NCBI RefSeq assembly: GCF_003991905.1
Contig: NZ_RSCL01000013.1
Coordinates: 212,729 to 276,728, forward strand
Length of the DNA stretch: 64,000 nucleotides
Reading direction: 5' to 3'
Source of the DNA: Dulcicalothrix desertica PCC 7102
GTDB taxonomy: Bacteria; Cyanobacteriota; Cyanobacteriia; Cyanobacteriales; Nostocaceae
Positions 16,443 through 24,407 of the stretch are shown in pieces (within the stretch, counting starts at the first letter, position 1; every line of letters begins with the position of its first letter). The translations under genes and the position numbers were made by a program. The notes beneath the pieces were generated by a model. The model saw only the letters and a list, made by a program, of their open reading frames with translations. It did no database searches and was not told where the DNA came from.

Positions 16443-17699
16443 TTAACTTTGAGAAAATTTTAAAGATTCATCAATGGGGAGTGTAATTAGAAATTCGGCG
16501 CCTTGATTTTCGGTTGATGTACATTTGATTGTACCACCGTGCTGTTCGACGATGATTTGATGACTTATAGATAAGCCTAAACCTATACCTTGTCCTACTG
16601 GTTTAGTGGTAAAAAACGGTCTAAAGATATTTTTGCAAACTTCTTTAGTAATTCCGCTGCCGTTATCGATTATTTGAATGTTAATTTCATTTTTTTGAGA
16701 ATATGATGTACAAATGCGAATAGTTGGTGTTTCTTCTTCTTCGATTTGACTAGTGGCTGCTTTTTTATTTAGTGCGTCGATAGCATTATTGATAACGTGA
16801 AAGAATACTTGATTTAATATACGAGGGTTACAATATATTTTTGAAATTTCGCCATACTCTTTAATTACTGCAATGTGTTTAGTCCGGTGCCCACAAGAGT
16901 TAAGACGATGGCTTAAAATTGTTAGTGTACTATCAATACCTTCATGAATATCAGCTTTTTTAAAGTCTGTTTCATTCAACCGTGAGAAACTTGAGAGTGA
17001 CTGTACTATTTCATTAATACGAGTTGTGCCTGATTCCATAGAATTTAGAATGCTCGGAAAATCGGATTTGATAAACTCTAAGTCACTTGAAGCTATGGCA
17101 TTAATTACTTTACTATCAGGATTTGGGTATACAGAAGCGTAAGTATCTAAAAGGTCTAACAAATTTTTAGTGTATGAACTAACATACCCTAGGTTGCCTT
17201 CTATAAAGCTGACTGGGTTATTAATTTCGTGTGCGACTCCAGCAACCATTTGCCCTAAAGCTAACATTGTTTCACGATGAATTGATTGTAATTGCGATTG
17301 TTGAACTTTCTGCAATTGAAATAAAAGAGTTTCAGCATTTTCTTTTGCCGCTCGGTACTTATCTTGTATTTGCAAAAATCGATTTAGAGTCCGATAGTAC
17401 ACGTTGACGCTAAACCAAACAAACAGCGCTCCGAAAAAGAAAACCATTCCAGTCAACAACGGTATCCATTCAAAAAGCCTTGCACTAATTAGATAAGCTA
17501 ATAATGAGTAATTACATAGGAAAAAAATCATCAATCTATACATTATTTGCCAACTAGAACGGTCGGCTTCTATTTCAAATAAAGTTAAAATTTTACTTGT
17601 TCTAAAAATACACAGCCCCATAATTCCGGCGCCGAGAATAATCATGGTGACAATGATAGATAAAACCACTGATGAAGTCAGCATGAGTTGATTGCACAC
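16443..17699 (-). CDS. Membrane sensor histidine kinase
   Basis: A 418-aa kinase. Residues about 10-30, 53-72 and 80-103 are hydrophobic and form a membrane domain with no extracytoplasmic sensor of size. A coiled linker (110-150) leads to the HisKA-type dimerisation helix with His157 in VAGVAHEINNPVSF. The ATPase domain has N-box HVINNAIDAL, G1 DNGSGI and G2 GQGIGLGLSIS. The long helix insert after the His (YTKNLLDLLDTYASVYPN) is typical of a large cyanobacterial kinase group, including the kinase half of the 42361-47655 gene. No receiver or response regulator is adjacent. The start could be the fifth or sixth codon (MLTSS) rather than the GTG at 17699. Confidence 0.9.
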   Translation of the reverse strand: MCNQLMLTSSVVLSIIVTMIILGAGIMGLCIFRTSKILTLFEIEADRSSWQIMYRLMIFFLCNYSLLAYLISARLFEWIPLLTGMVFFFGALFVWFSVNVYYRTLNRFLQIQDKYRAAKENAETLLFQLQKVQQSQLQSIHRETMLALGQMVAGVAHEINNPVSFIEGNLGYVSSYTKNLLDLLDTYASVYPNPDSKVINAIASSDLEFIKSDFPSILNSMESGTTRINEIVQSLSSFSRLNETDFKKADIHEGIDSTLTILSHRLNSCGHRTKHIAVIKEYGEISKIYCNPRILNQVFFHVINNAIDALNKKAATSQIEEEETPTIRICTSYSQKNEINIQIIDNGSGITKEVCKNIFRPFFTTKPVGQGIGLGLSISHQIIVEQHGGTIKCTSTENQGAEFLITLPIDESLKFSQS

Positions 17700-17829
17700 T
17701 GTAATCTGACTATTCTATTATGTGCTAATTGTATGGAGTATGACAAACTAAGTATGGAATATTACTGAAACTTTAATATACCATTTAGTATACTTATACC
17801 TAATTGTCATAGAAACCCGGTTTTTTATA

Positions 17830-18291
17830 CTATTTGTAGCCAAATATTCTTAATGCTTTCTTAGCTTCAGCTAAATTGCTTGTTTCTATTTCTCGGTTAC
17901 TTTCTGATGAGACATTGAAATCTACCGTTTGAGCTTCTAAATTCCAAATAGCAACTAGTCGATTATTTTTGTACCCACTACAAATAAAAGCATCAATACT
18001 ACAGGATTGTACTAACTGTCTATTTTTAAATTCATAAAAACTGATTGGAGTTCCATCATCAGTAATTCTAATGTATGCTGGTTTACCTTTATGCTGACAT
18101 AAATCGTATCTTAAAGAACCTCGTGTTATTGTTTTCTCCTTACAGGTTTCAGGGTGAGAGTCTCCTTTAAACTGAGCAAGCTGATTTTTCTTGAAATTAT
18201 CAAATTTTTTATCAGCCATTGCAGGAAGAATTGCGGTAGATAGAATACCAATACCTAATACAGCAGCAGTAAATAGTTTTGTCACTTGCAT
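17830..18291 (-). CDS. Secreted protein of unknown function
   Basis: A 153-aa protein with a clear signal peptide (residues 1-26, ending LPAMA). The mature part has four cysteines, two in SCSIDAFICSG and others in PETCKEK and YDLCQHK, suggesting two disulphides outside the cytoplasm. No family is recognised. It follows the next secreted-protein gene by 26 bp on the same strand, so the two are probably co-transcribed. Confidence 0.7.
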   Translation of the reverse strand: MQVTKLFTAAVLGIGILSTAILPAMADKKFDNFKKNQLAQFKGDSHPETCKEKTITRGSLRYDLCQHKGKPAYIRITDDGTPISFYEFKNRQLVQSCSIDAFICSGYKNNRLVAIWNLEAQTVDFNVSSESNREIETSNLAEAKKALRIFGYK

Positions 18292-18317
18292 GATTTTTTC
18301 CTGAATTATTGATTGAG

Positions 18318-18872
18318 TTAGTATTTTATTGAATTAACAACCTTTTCAGTTATAGCGTTGTAGATTTTTTCTTGAGACTTTGGGTAGCGAATCATAAAAT
18401 TTATCTTCTTATCGCTTGCCAAAATAATCTTTTCGTAAAAAACTTTGCCATTTTCCATCCCTGAAACAACATACCAATTGTTTCCTGAAGCTTTATAGCT
18501 GATATTTCGACCTTTTTGCTGTAACGCTTCTGTATAAAGTTGTTTTAAAGGTACACCATTCCAACCACTATCTGAAAAATCTGCTTTATAGAAACCAGAA
18601 ATAAACATACTTGCGTGTCCATCTTTAGAGACAAAGCTTTGCTCTCCTCCATAGTGATACGCTGACTGTGGTTTTTTTAGAACAAAAATATTCTTGGGAT
18701 AAGAAATATAAAAGTTCTGATGTTCGTTATGATAAGTCTCATAACTATTAGTTTTTGTTTGAGCGTAAATTGTTTGAGAAGGTACTGGCGCCGCACTAGT
18801 TTGAGCAACTAATAATCCAGGAGACCCCAACAAAAAAATTAAACTCAATAAAAATGTTTTTTTCATTGACAT
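18318..18872 (-). CDS. Secreted protein of unknown function
   Basis: A 184-aa protein with a signal peptide (residues about 1-23, ending LLVAQ). The mature part opens with a Ser/Thr/Gln-rich linker and continues as a mixed alpha/beta domain (YETYHNEHQNFYISYPKNIF near 45-64, INFMIRYPKSQEKIYNAITE near the end). The pattern of a strand containing FxISYP and a C-terminal helix is common in small exported PsbP-like or lipoprotein-like domains, but I cannot assign it. It is the first gene of the pair with 17830-18291. Confidence 0.7.
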   Translation of the reverse strand: MSMKKTFLLSLIFLLGSPGLLVAQTSAAPVPSQTIYAQTKTNSYETYHNEHQNFYISYPKNIFVLKKPQSAYHYGGEQSFVSKDGHASMFISGFYKADFSDSGWNGVPLKQLYTEALQQKGRNISYKASGNNWYVVSGMENGKVFYEKIILASDKKINFMIRYPKSQEKIYNAITEKVVNSIKY

Positions 18873-18974
18873 TTTTTTGATTACACAATTCTAACTTAAG
18901 ATAGTAAACCTAAGATGTCACTGCAATAAATACTGGTATTTGACAACTTTACTAAAACTTTATAATTAAGAAAC

Positions 18975-19100
18975 CTGGCAACGGATGATGAACGGATGTA
19001 ACGGATGAGTTATTTTACCGGAAGCTCAAAGAAACCGGGCTTCTATACGAAAAATCAACGTATTATAGCAAGATTTTTGGCAAGAAGCCCGGTTTCTGTT
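18975..19100. repeat. CGGATG repeat and long palindrome
   Basis: At about 18977-19010 the phrase AACGGATG occurs three times with variations, a short version of the large repeat at 23795-24150. GAAACCGGGCTTCT (19031-19044) then pairs perfectly with AGAAGCCCGGTTTC (19083-19096) around a 38-nt loop. It lies downstream of the amidohydrolase gene and probably ends its transcript. Confidence 0.6.
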
Positions 19101-19118
19101 CTAGGTGCAAGATAGAAG

Positions 19119-19898
19119 TTATTCGTTGTATTTGTTGGCAATATCAGCGATGATTTGTTGTAATTTTACTTTTGAGAAATAAAAGTTTGGTACATCCCAT
19201 TGGGGAATTAGCGGTTTGTCAAGGTCTTGCTCTGATAGATATGTTTGATATCTAATTTCTATTTGCAAAGTTTCTACGTTCTTGTTTTCGCTGTAATGTC
19301 TTGTAATATATCCACCTGTGAAGGTTTTATTTTTGACGACTTGATATTTTTGATTAATAAAAGCTAGCTCAACGGTGTTTATAAAGTTTTCTGTACAGGT
19401 TTTGCCGTTGACGTTGCCTAAACAAACTTCGTCATCTATTAACCCACCAAAGCTGTGCAAGTCAAGTAAATATACTTTGCCGAACTCTCGAACTTTTTGT
19501 TCTATAAGTTGGCTAAGTTGATTATGGTAAGTTATATAATATTTATTAATGCGTTCTTGAATTTGGTACGGCGCCGGAGTGGTTTGATATATTGGTTTAC
19601 CAAAAGCTGTTTGCAGTGGAACGACCGCAGACCAAAAGTTGCCGCTTAATGGTTCTTTGGCTTGTCTGTTTAAGTCAACTACGTAACGATTGTAGTTAGC
19701 TTGCATAACTGTAATGCCCAACGATGGTAAAAAATCGTAAAGTTTTTCAAGATGCCAGTCGCTATTGGGTAACGATTGGAGATGAGCAGGCGCCATCATT
19801 ACAGCAATATCCGGCGGAATGTATAACCCACTATGAGGTAAATTAGCAATTAGCGGTATTGCTTTAACTGTAGGTGTATGTATTGTGAATAATTCCAT
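19119..19898 (-). CDS. N-formylglutamate amidohydrolase family protein
   Basis: A protein of about 259 aa in the FGase family (metal-dependent amidohydrolases acting on N-formylglutamate or related N-acyl amino acids). Signatures are the N-terminal IANLPHSGLYIP (about residues 16-27), the NRYVVDLNRQ block near 65-75, and YLLDLHSFGG near 143-152. The start is the ATG at 19898 (a TTG one codon earlier is possible). It overlaps the start of the divergent DUF547 gene. No histidine-degradation genes are adjacent, so the physiological substrate is uncertain. Confidence 0.85.
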   Translation of the reverse strand: MELFTIHTPTVKAIPLIANLPHSGLYIPPDIAVMMAPAHLQSLPNSDWHLEKLYDFLPSLGITVMQANYNRYVVDLNRQAKEPLSGNFWSAVVPLQTAFGKPIYQTTPAPYQIQERINKYYITYHNQLSQLIEQKVREFGKVYLLDLHSFGGLIDDEVCLGNVNGKTCTENFINTVELAFINQKYQVVKNKTFTGGYITRHYSENKNVETLQIEIRYQTYLSEQDLDKPLIPQWDVPNFYFSKVKLQQIIADIANKYNE

Positions 19899-20619
19899 CA
19901 ATTTTGATTTGTGGGATACATTGCTGAAAAAATATGTTAATGAGCAGGGACGTGTTAACTACGCTGCTTGGAAACGGGATGAACCAGAGGTGTTAGCTAA
20001 TTGGCTATTGAGTATCGCAACATTACAAATAAACGAGAATGCAGGCACTCCCCTAAACATTAATGACCAGTTGGCTTTGTGGATAAACTTATATAATGCG
20101 TTTACAGTTGCAACAATTTTAGAAAAATATCCAATTAAGTCAGTATTACCACGAATTTTAGGAATACCAAATTGGCTAGGTTTCTTATGGTTTTTTCAGC
20201 GTCAGATTTATATAGTTGGCGGTAAAAACTACAGTTTAGCTGAAATTGAAAACAAGATACTAAGAGAAAAATTACAGGAACCACGAATACATTTTGCTAT
20301 AGTATGCGCTTCTATCGGTTGTCCGTTACTGCGTGCGGGTGCTTACTACCCCGAACAAGTTCTTTCTCAATTAGATGATGACGCGCGTCGTTTTATTAAT
20401 AATCCAGACAAAGTAAAATACGATGCAGATAAAGAGATACTCTATTGTAGCAAAATATTTAAATGGTACCGTCAAGACTTTCTACATGTGGCGCCATCTG
20501 TACCCGAATATATACGCTCTTACCTAAATACCGAACTACCACTCACAGCATCAACACCAGTAAAATATTTGTACTATGACTGGAATCTTAATCAGCAGTT
20601 CTACCGAATATCCTCATAA
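19885..20619 (+). CDS. DUF547 domain protein
   Basis: A 244-aa protein with the DUF547 pattern: DTLLKKYVNEQGRVNYAAWK at the N-terminus, LALWINLYNAFTVATILEKY near 65-85, IHFAIVCASIGCPLLRAGAY near 140-160, and KIFKWYRQDF near 190. The conserved Cys and Asn/His positions suggest a papain-like fold, but no reaction is established. It begins at a GTG (19885) inside the 5' end of the amidohydrolase gene on the other strand, and its 3' end overlaps the convergent glycosyltransferase gene by 19 bp. There is no signal peptide. Confidence 0.85.
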   Translation: MNNSINFDLWDTLLKKYVNEQGRVNYAAWKRDEPEVLANWLLSIATLQINENAGTPLNINDQLALWINLYNAFTVATILEKYPIKSVLPRILGIPNWLGFLWFFQRQIYIVGGKNYSLAEIENKILREKLQEPRIHFAIVCASIGCPLLRAGAYYPEQVLSQLDDDARRFINNPDKVKYDADKEILYCSKIFKWYRQDFLHVAPSVPEYIRSYLNTELPLTASTPVKYLYYDWNLNQQFYRISS

Positions 20620-21356
20620 AACTTTTTGAGATAATTCGCATCAACACCAACACCCCACAAAATTCCCACATATAAATAAATAGCTGTTGCTTTAATTGCA
20701 CCCCAACGTGCAACGCGACGGTCAGAAGTTGTAACAACGCGGTTAACTAAGCGAATTTGTCCTAATTTGAATAATTTTAAACACAAATCACCATCTTCCA
20801 TAATTGGTAATGCTTCATTAAACCCACCACATTTTAAAAAATCCTGGCGCCTACAAAACATTACTTGGTCGCCAAATAATAATCGCAAACCTTTAAAAAA
20901 TGAGTAAGGACGAAATATTAAGGGTGCATAGTAAGTTTTGAGGTAATTGTGCAGCGATATACCCCAGCGCGTTGTTTGAGTGCCTGTCATTAAAGAAATA
21001 AATCCACCACAGGAAATTTTTGAGTTTGTCAGAGTTTGTTCTATCACTGTGACTATATCATGGGATACCTGAGTATCAGCATGGAGAAAGCATAAAATAT
21101 CACCACTCGCATTCCTGGCGCCAAAGTTCATTTGAACCGCACGTCCTTTTATATCACATTTTATAATTTGTACATCTACATTTAGAGGGAAAAAATGCAA
21201 GCAGTGTTTAGCTAATTCGATTGTATTATCTGAACTTCCTCCATCAACTATCACAATTTCTTTTGCCTTTGGGTTAAGAACAGTTAGCTGACGCAGTGTT
21301 TGCTCTAAACTGCTTGCTTCATTAAGAGTAGGTATGATAATCGATACACTCGACAT
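20601..21356 (-). CDS. Family 2 glycosyltransferase, TIGR04283 type
   Basis: A 251-aa GT-A fold transferase: SIIIPTLNEASSLEQTLRQL at the N-terminus, EIVIVDGGSSDNTIELAK near 35-52, and the metal-binding-like ILCFLHADTQV near 87-97. Length and the GGFIS...FGDQVMFCRRQDF pattern match the TIGR04283 group, several members of which are linked to arsenosugar or selenium-related clusters; no such genes are seen here. The ATG overlaps the stop of the preceding 33-aa gene (TAATG), indicating translational coupling. The tail (TAIYLYVGILWGVGVDANYL) is hydrophobic and may associate with membrane. Confidence 0.88.
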   Translation of the reverse strand: MSSVSIIIPTLNEASSLEQTLRQLTVLNPKAKEIVIVDGGSSDNTIELAKHCLHFFPLNVDVQIIKCDIKGRAVQMNFGARNASGDILCFLHADTQVSHDIVTVIEQTLTNSKISCGGFISLMTGTQTTRWGISLHNYLKTYYAPLIFRPYSFFKGLRLLFGDQVMFCRRQDFLKCGGFNEALPIMEDGDLCLKLFKLGQIRLVNRVVTTSDRRVARWGAIKATAIYLYVGILWGVGVDANYLKKFYEDIR

Positions 21357-21457
21357 TATCTTCTTGTAGTTTTTTGGCGCCGCATCCAGTTTAATCCAAG
21401 AGTGACAGCCGCTACCACAATCACAATAAAAAATATTAAGCCAGCTATTCTTTTCAT
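21356..21457 (-). CDS. 33-aa single-pass membrane peptide, coupled to glycosyltransferase
   Basis: Reads MKRIAGLIFFIVIVVAAVTL then GLNWMRRQKTTRR. One hydrophobic segment (about residues 5-23) has a positive C-terminal flank, consistent with the N-terminus outside or in the lumen. A GAGG ribosome-binding site is well spaced upstream. Its TAA overlaps the ATG of the glycosyltransferase. The fibrillin-like gene ends 16 bp upstream. The combination of start site, topology and stop-start overlap makes it a credible gene. Confidence 0.7.
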   Translation of the reverse strand: MKRIAGLIFFIVIVVAAVTLGLNWMRRQKTTRR

Positions 21458-21473
21458 AGTCAGATTACCTCAA

Positions 21474-22067
21474 TTATTCTTTTATCCATAATGCTAAACC
21501 ACCACCGCGACCACGCGCTGCAATAAAATTTTCAGTTATTAAAAAGAATGCAAAAAACGCTAGTTTGCCTATCTTTTGGTCATAAAAATTACTTTGATTT
21601 GTTTTACTACCAGGCACATTACCACTATATACTTTGTAATTAAATAAATTTATTTCATAAGTATGGAAGTCAAAAGCTAGTAGATTTTTTTTATCTATAT
21701 ATTGAGTTAAGCCTGATAATTCTAGTGTAAATCCGCCAAACTGAATTTTATTACTTATTCTACCTCTGTTTATAGATGTATCTAATGTATCAAAACTTAT
21801 ATAAGCAGGAGAAAATTTAGGCATGTAAAAACCTTTACCTAAAATTATGCCGGAACGTTTTCTGACTTTACGTGTTCCGGTGGCAAAACATAGGCGCCAG
21901 TTCCCTGATAATGAGGCAAACGGGTACGTTAATTTTTGTTGCTTTGCTGTTTTCTCTGCTTGTAGTAGTGCATTCACAACTACATCAGGTTTGGGACGAG
22001 TTTTACTGCTATCTCGAAATGATAAAGCTGCTTGGGCTAAGTCAGCAAAAAAATCAGTGTTGGACAT
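21474..22067 (-). CDS. Plastid-lipid-associated (PAP/fibrillin) family protein
   Basis: About 197 aa from the ATG at 22067 (an ATG at 22085 would add six residues). The core LSGNWRLCFATGTRKVRKRS (about 53-72) and the run of strands to FFLITENFIAARGRGGGLAL at the C-terminus match the fibrillin/PAP lipocalin-like fold of plant plastoglobules and their cyanobacterial homologues. These proteins are thought to bind lipids or quinones on thylakoid-associated particles and respond to oxidative or light stress, which fits the position directly behind perR. The start overlaps the end of perR by 14 bp, so the two are translationally coupled. Confidence 0.8.
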   Translation of the reverse strand: MSNTDFFADLAQAALSFRDSSKTRPKPDVVVNALLQAEKTAKQQKLTYPFASLSGNWRLCFATGTRKVRKRSGIILGKGFYMPKFSPAYISFDTLDTSINRGRISNKIQFGGFTLELSGLTQYIDKKNLLAFDFHTYEINLFNYKVYSGNVPGSKTNQSNFYDQKIGKLAFFAFFLITENFIAARGRGGGLALWIKE

Positions 22068-22476
22068 CACAGTTGCAGGTTCCATATACAGTAACTTCGT
22101 AAGTTTGCGCTTTTAACCCTGGACGTAATTTATCTAAACTAACATCAGGAAAAGCCTCCCAAGGAATATCTTCTATTGTTTTGCACTCACGACAATAAAA
22201 GTGATGGTGCTTTTCTACATTCGCGTCGTAGCGTGATACACCCGCTTCTAAAAGAACTTCACGCACTAAACCAACATCGCGTAAAGCTTGAAGCGCACTG
22301 TATACCGTTGCTTGCGATGATATTGGCGCCTGCTTATTCAGGTCAATAAGTATCTGCTCTGCTGTTGGATGGTCTTGACGTGACAGTAAGTTCGCATAAA
22401 CGGCAAAACGTTGAGGTGTCACTTTTAGACCTTTTCCTCTTAAGGTCTTAACTATGTCATCGACTAATTCTTTCAT
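22054..22476 (-). CDS. perR: Fur family regulator, PerR type
   Basis: A 140-aa metalloregulator. Residues 15-75 form the winged helix (VTPQRFAVYANLL, then SSQATVYSALQALRDVGLV); the metal and redox part has HHHFYCREC (90-98) and a C-terminal CNC (134-136), supplying the structural zinc cysteines. PerR senses peroxide through iron-catalysed oxidation of histidines and represses peroxide-defence genes. The divergent peroxiredoxin gene and a perfect palindrome between them match the known Synechocystis slr1738-sll1621 arrangement. Fur proper cannot be excluded by sequence alone, but context favours PerR. Confidence 0.85.
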   Translation of the reverse strand: MKELVDDIVKTLRGKGLKVTPQRFAVYANLLSRQDHPTAEQILIDLNKQAPISSQATVYSALQALRDVGLVREVLLEAGVSRYDANVEKHHHFYCRECKTIEDIPWEAFPDVSLDKLRPGLKAQTYEVTVYGTCNCDVQH

Positions 22477-22591
22477 TGCTTATTGCTGCTACTCGATAGT
22501 GTCTCTATATTGTAATGGTTCACGTCTTGAAATCATACTACAATCAGAAACATTACTGAATATAAGTATTTATTACTATTGACTAATTCTT

Positions 22592-22612
22592 AAATCAGAA
22601 TTATTCTGATTT
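22592..22612. promoter_or_regulatory. 21-bp perfect palindrome, probable PerR box
   Basis: AAATCAGAAT and ATTCTGATTT flank a single central T. The core GAAT-T-ATTC resembles the TAAT-N-ATTA core of PerR boxes. It lies about 50 bp before the chosen peroxiredoxin start and 116 bp before the perR start, suited to joint control of both genes. Confidence 0.7.
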
Positions 22613-22664
22613 GGAGTCAAAAGTAAAACCAGCAACAAACATACATAGATTAGGAGTAATGGAG

Positions 22665-23213
22665 ATGGTAGCGGTAACAAAAGTACCAAACGTAGTTTTC
22701 AAAACCCGTGTACGTGATGAGTCAATTGGTGGAGCTAACCCTTTTCGTTGGCAAGACCGGACGACACAAGAAATCTTTGGTGGAAAAAGAATTGTACTGC
22801 TTGCATTGCCTGGAGCGTTTACTCCTACCTGTTCTTCGACGCACTTACCACGTTATGAAGAACTTTACGATGAAATTAAAGCGCAGGGAGTTGACGAGGT
22901 TATTTGCTTGTCTGTGAACGATGCGTTTGTTATGTTCCAGTGGGCTAAAAATTTAGGTATCAACAAAATGTTTATCTTGCCTGATGGCAATGGTGAGTTT
23001 ACCCGTAAAATGGGAATGCTTGTAGATAAGTCCAACTTGGGTTTTGGAATGCGTTCTTGGCGTTATGCAATGGTGATTGATGATTGCAAAATCGAAAAAA
23101 TATTTATCGAAGAAGGTCACGAAGATAACTGTACTACTGACCCGTTTGAAGTTTCTGATGCTGACACTATGCTTGCTTATCTTAAGAGCGCTCGTGTAGG
23201 CGCCGCAGTATAA
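22665..23213 (+). CDS. Type II peroxiredoxin
   Basis: A 182-aa peroxidase of the Prx5/PrxII class that reduces hydrogen and alkyl peroxides with glutathione/glutaredoxin or thioredoxin. The peroxidatic Cys56 lies in LPGAFTPTCSSTHLP; a second Cys (about 81, DEVICLSVND) is the usual resolving or conserved position. The start is the ATG at 22665, chosen because AGGAG is spaced eight bases upstream; an earlier TTG frame (22611) would begin inside the PerR box. It forms a stress unit with msrA downstream and is divergent from perR. Confidence 0.93.
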   Translation: MVAVTKVPNVVFKTRVRDESIGGANPFRWQDRTTQEIFGGKRIVLLALPGAFTPTCSSTHLPRYEELYDEIKAQGVDEVICLSVNDAFVMFQWAKNLGINKMFILPDGNGEFTRKMGMLVDKSNLGFGMRSWRYAMVIDDCKIEKIFIEEGHEDNCTTDPFEVSDADTMLAYLKSARVGAAV

Positions 23214-23224
23214 AGTAAGGTAGG

Positions 23225-23247
23225 GGGTAAAGGAAAAACCTTTACCC
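23225..23247 (+). promoter_or_regulatory. Perfect 9-bp hairpin between peroxiredoxin and msrA
   Basis: GGGTAAAGG (23225-23233) pairs fully with CCTTTACCC (23239-23247) around AAAAA. It sits 11 bp after one stop and 14 bp before the next start, without a T run. It probably sets relative expression by partial termination or mRNA processing, or releases msrA from its own promoter. Confidence 0.5.
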
Positions 23248-23261
23248 TATATTGTATATAT

Positions 23262-23735
23262 ATGGAAAAAGCAACATTTGGAGGCGGCTGTTTCTGGGGT
23301 GTTGAAGCAGCTTATCGTAAAGTCAAGGGAGTATTATCAACTTCTGTGGGTTACATGGGGGGACATTTTGAAAACCCGTGTCATCTTGATGTGGTGTCGC
23401 GAGTTACTGGACATGCAGAAGTAGCGCAGATTGAGTACGACCCTGATATTGTAAGTTATGAAAAGCTATTGAATATATTTTGGAATATTCACGACCCTAC
23501 AAGTTTAAATCGACAAGGCGCCGACCGAGGTGAACAGTATCGGAGTGTTATTTTTTACCATATAACTCAACAGGAAGCTATCGCCAGAAACTCTAAACAG
23601 AGTTTACAATCTTCTGGCAAGTTTGAGAAAGCTATTGTAACAGATATTAAGCCAGCTTCAGCATATTGGTTAGCATCAGACGAACATCAACAGTATTTCG
23701 AGAAAGTTCGTTGTAATAATAATAACAATTATTAA
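23262..23735 (+). CDS. msrA: Peptide methionine sulfoxide reductase MsrA
   Basis: MsrA reduces methionine-S-sulfoxide in oxidised proteins. The 157-aa protein has the catalytic GGGCFWGVEA with Cys10 and later blocks SVGYMGGHFENPCH, VVSRVTGHAEVAQIEYDP, IFWNIHDPTSLNRQGAD and GEQYRSVIFY. The C-terminus is reduced to CNNNNNY, so resolving cysteines of the longest MsrA forms are limited to Cys at about 151. It lies 48 bp behind the peroxiredoxin gene, probably under the same PerR control, and is followed by a hairpin terminator. Confidence 0.95.
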   Translation: MEKATFGGGCFWGVEAAYRKVKGVLSTSVGYMGGHFENPCHLDVVSRVTGHAEVAQIEYDPDIVSYEKLLNIFWNIHDPTSLNRQGADRGEQYRSVIFYHITQQEAIARNSKQSLQSSGKFEKAIVTDIKPASAYWLASDEHQQYFEKVRCNNNNNY

Positions 23736-23740
23736 ATTGA

Positions 23741-23767
23741 GTAGGGTGCGTCAAAGCCACACCCTAC
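23741..23767 (+). terminator. Probable terminator of the peroxiredoxin-msrA unit
   Basis: GTAGGGTG (23741-23748) pairs with CACCCTAC (23760-23767) just after the msrA stop. It has no clear T run. Confidence 0.5.
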
Positions 23768-23794
23768 AATACCGTAATGGCAGGCGCCAACACA

Positions 23795-24150
23795 CCAAAA
23801 CTTATGACATGAAGTATTCGGTACTCCATGTCATTTATTTTGGCGGGTAGATTGGCAACGGATGTGAAACGGATGTAACGGATAGGTAATTTTAGATAAC
23901 AAAATCTAGATTTTTGACGAATAACTCATCCGTTACATCCGTTGCATCCGTTGCAAACCAATATTTCAAAACTTATGACACAGACTATTGGTAGTCCATG
24001 TCATTTATTTTGGCGGGTAGATTGGCAACGGATGTGAAACGGATGTAACGGATAGTTGATTCGTTATTTGAAGGCGCCGAAACTTTGAAAATCTTATTTG
24101 TAACAAATAAATCATCCGTTACATCCGTTATATCTGTTGCAAACCAACAT
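23795..24150. repeat. Two tandem ~175-bp palindrome-rich repeats (CGGATG family)
   Basis: Copies at about 23795-23965 and 23966-24150 share AAAACTTATGACA..., TCCATGTCATTTATTTTGGC, GGGTAGATTGGCAACGGATG, TGAAACGGATGTAACGGATA, and then the inverse phrases CATCCGTTACATCCGTT... TTGCAAACCAA. Each copy can fold into a long hairpin from GGTTTGC/GGCAACGGATG to CATCCGTTGC. The interiors differ and the edges are nearly identical, as in tandemly duplicated miniature elements. Shorter relatives lie at 18977, 41420 and 54510. No gene is present between 23736 and 24407; 24157-24187 holds a copy of the CTCTGTGTCTCTGTGG repeat. Confidence 0.75.
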
Positions 24151-24407
24151 CTCCTCTCTCCGTGTACTCTGTGTCTCTGTGGTAAAAAAACTGTATAACC
24201 ATGATTTTGCTCGACGACGCAATACGTTATGTTACAATATTCTGTAAAGATTTTATGAAGAATTTACGAAAGCTAGTAAATTCTCCGGAATGAAATTATA
24301 TTAGTACAACACGCGGTTTTTACGCAGGTGATATTAGTCAAAAATTATTTGCCGTTTATGAATAAAACACTTGTCCTTTAACTATTCGTATTATTATTTA
24401 TATAGAT

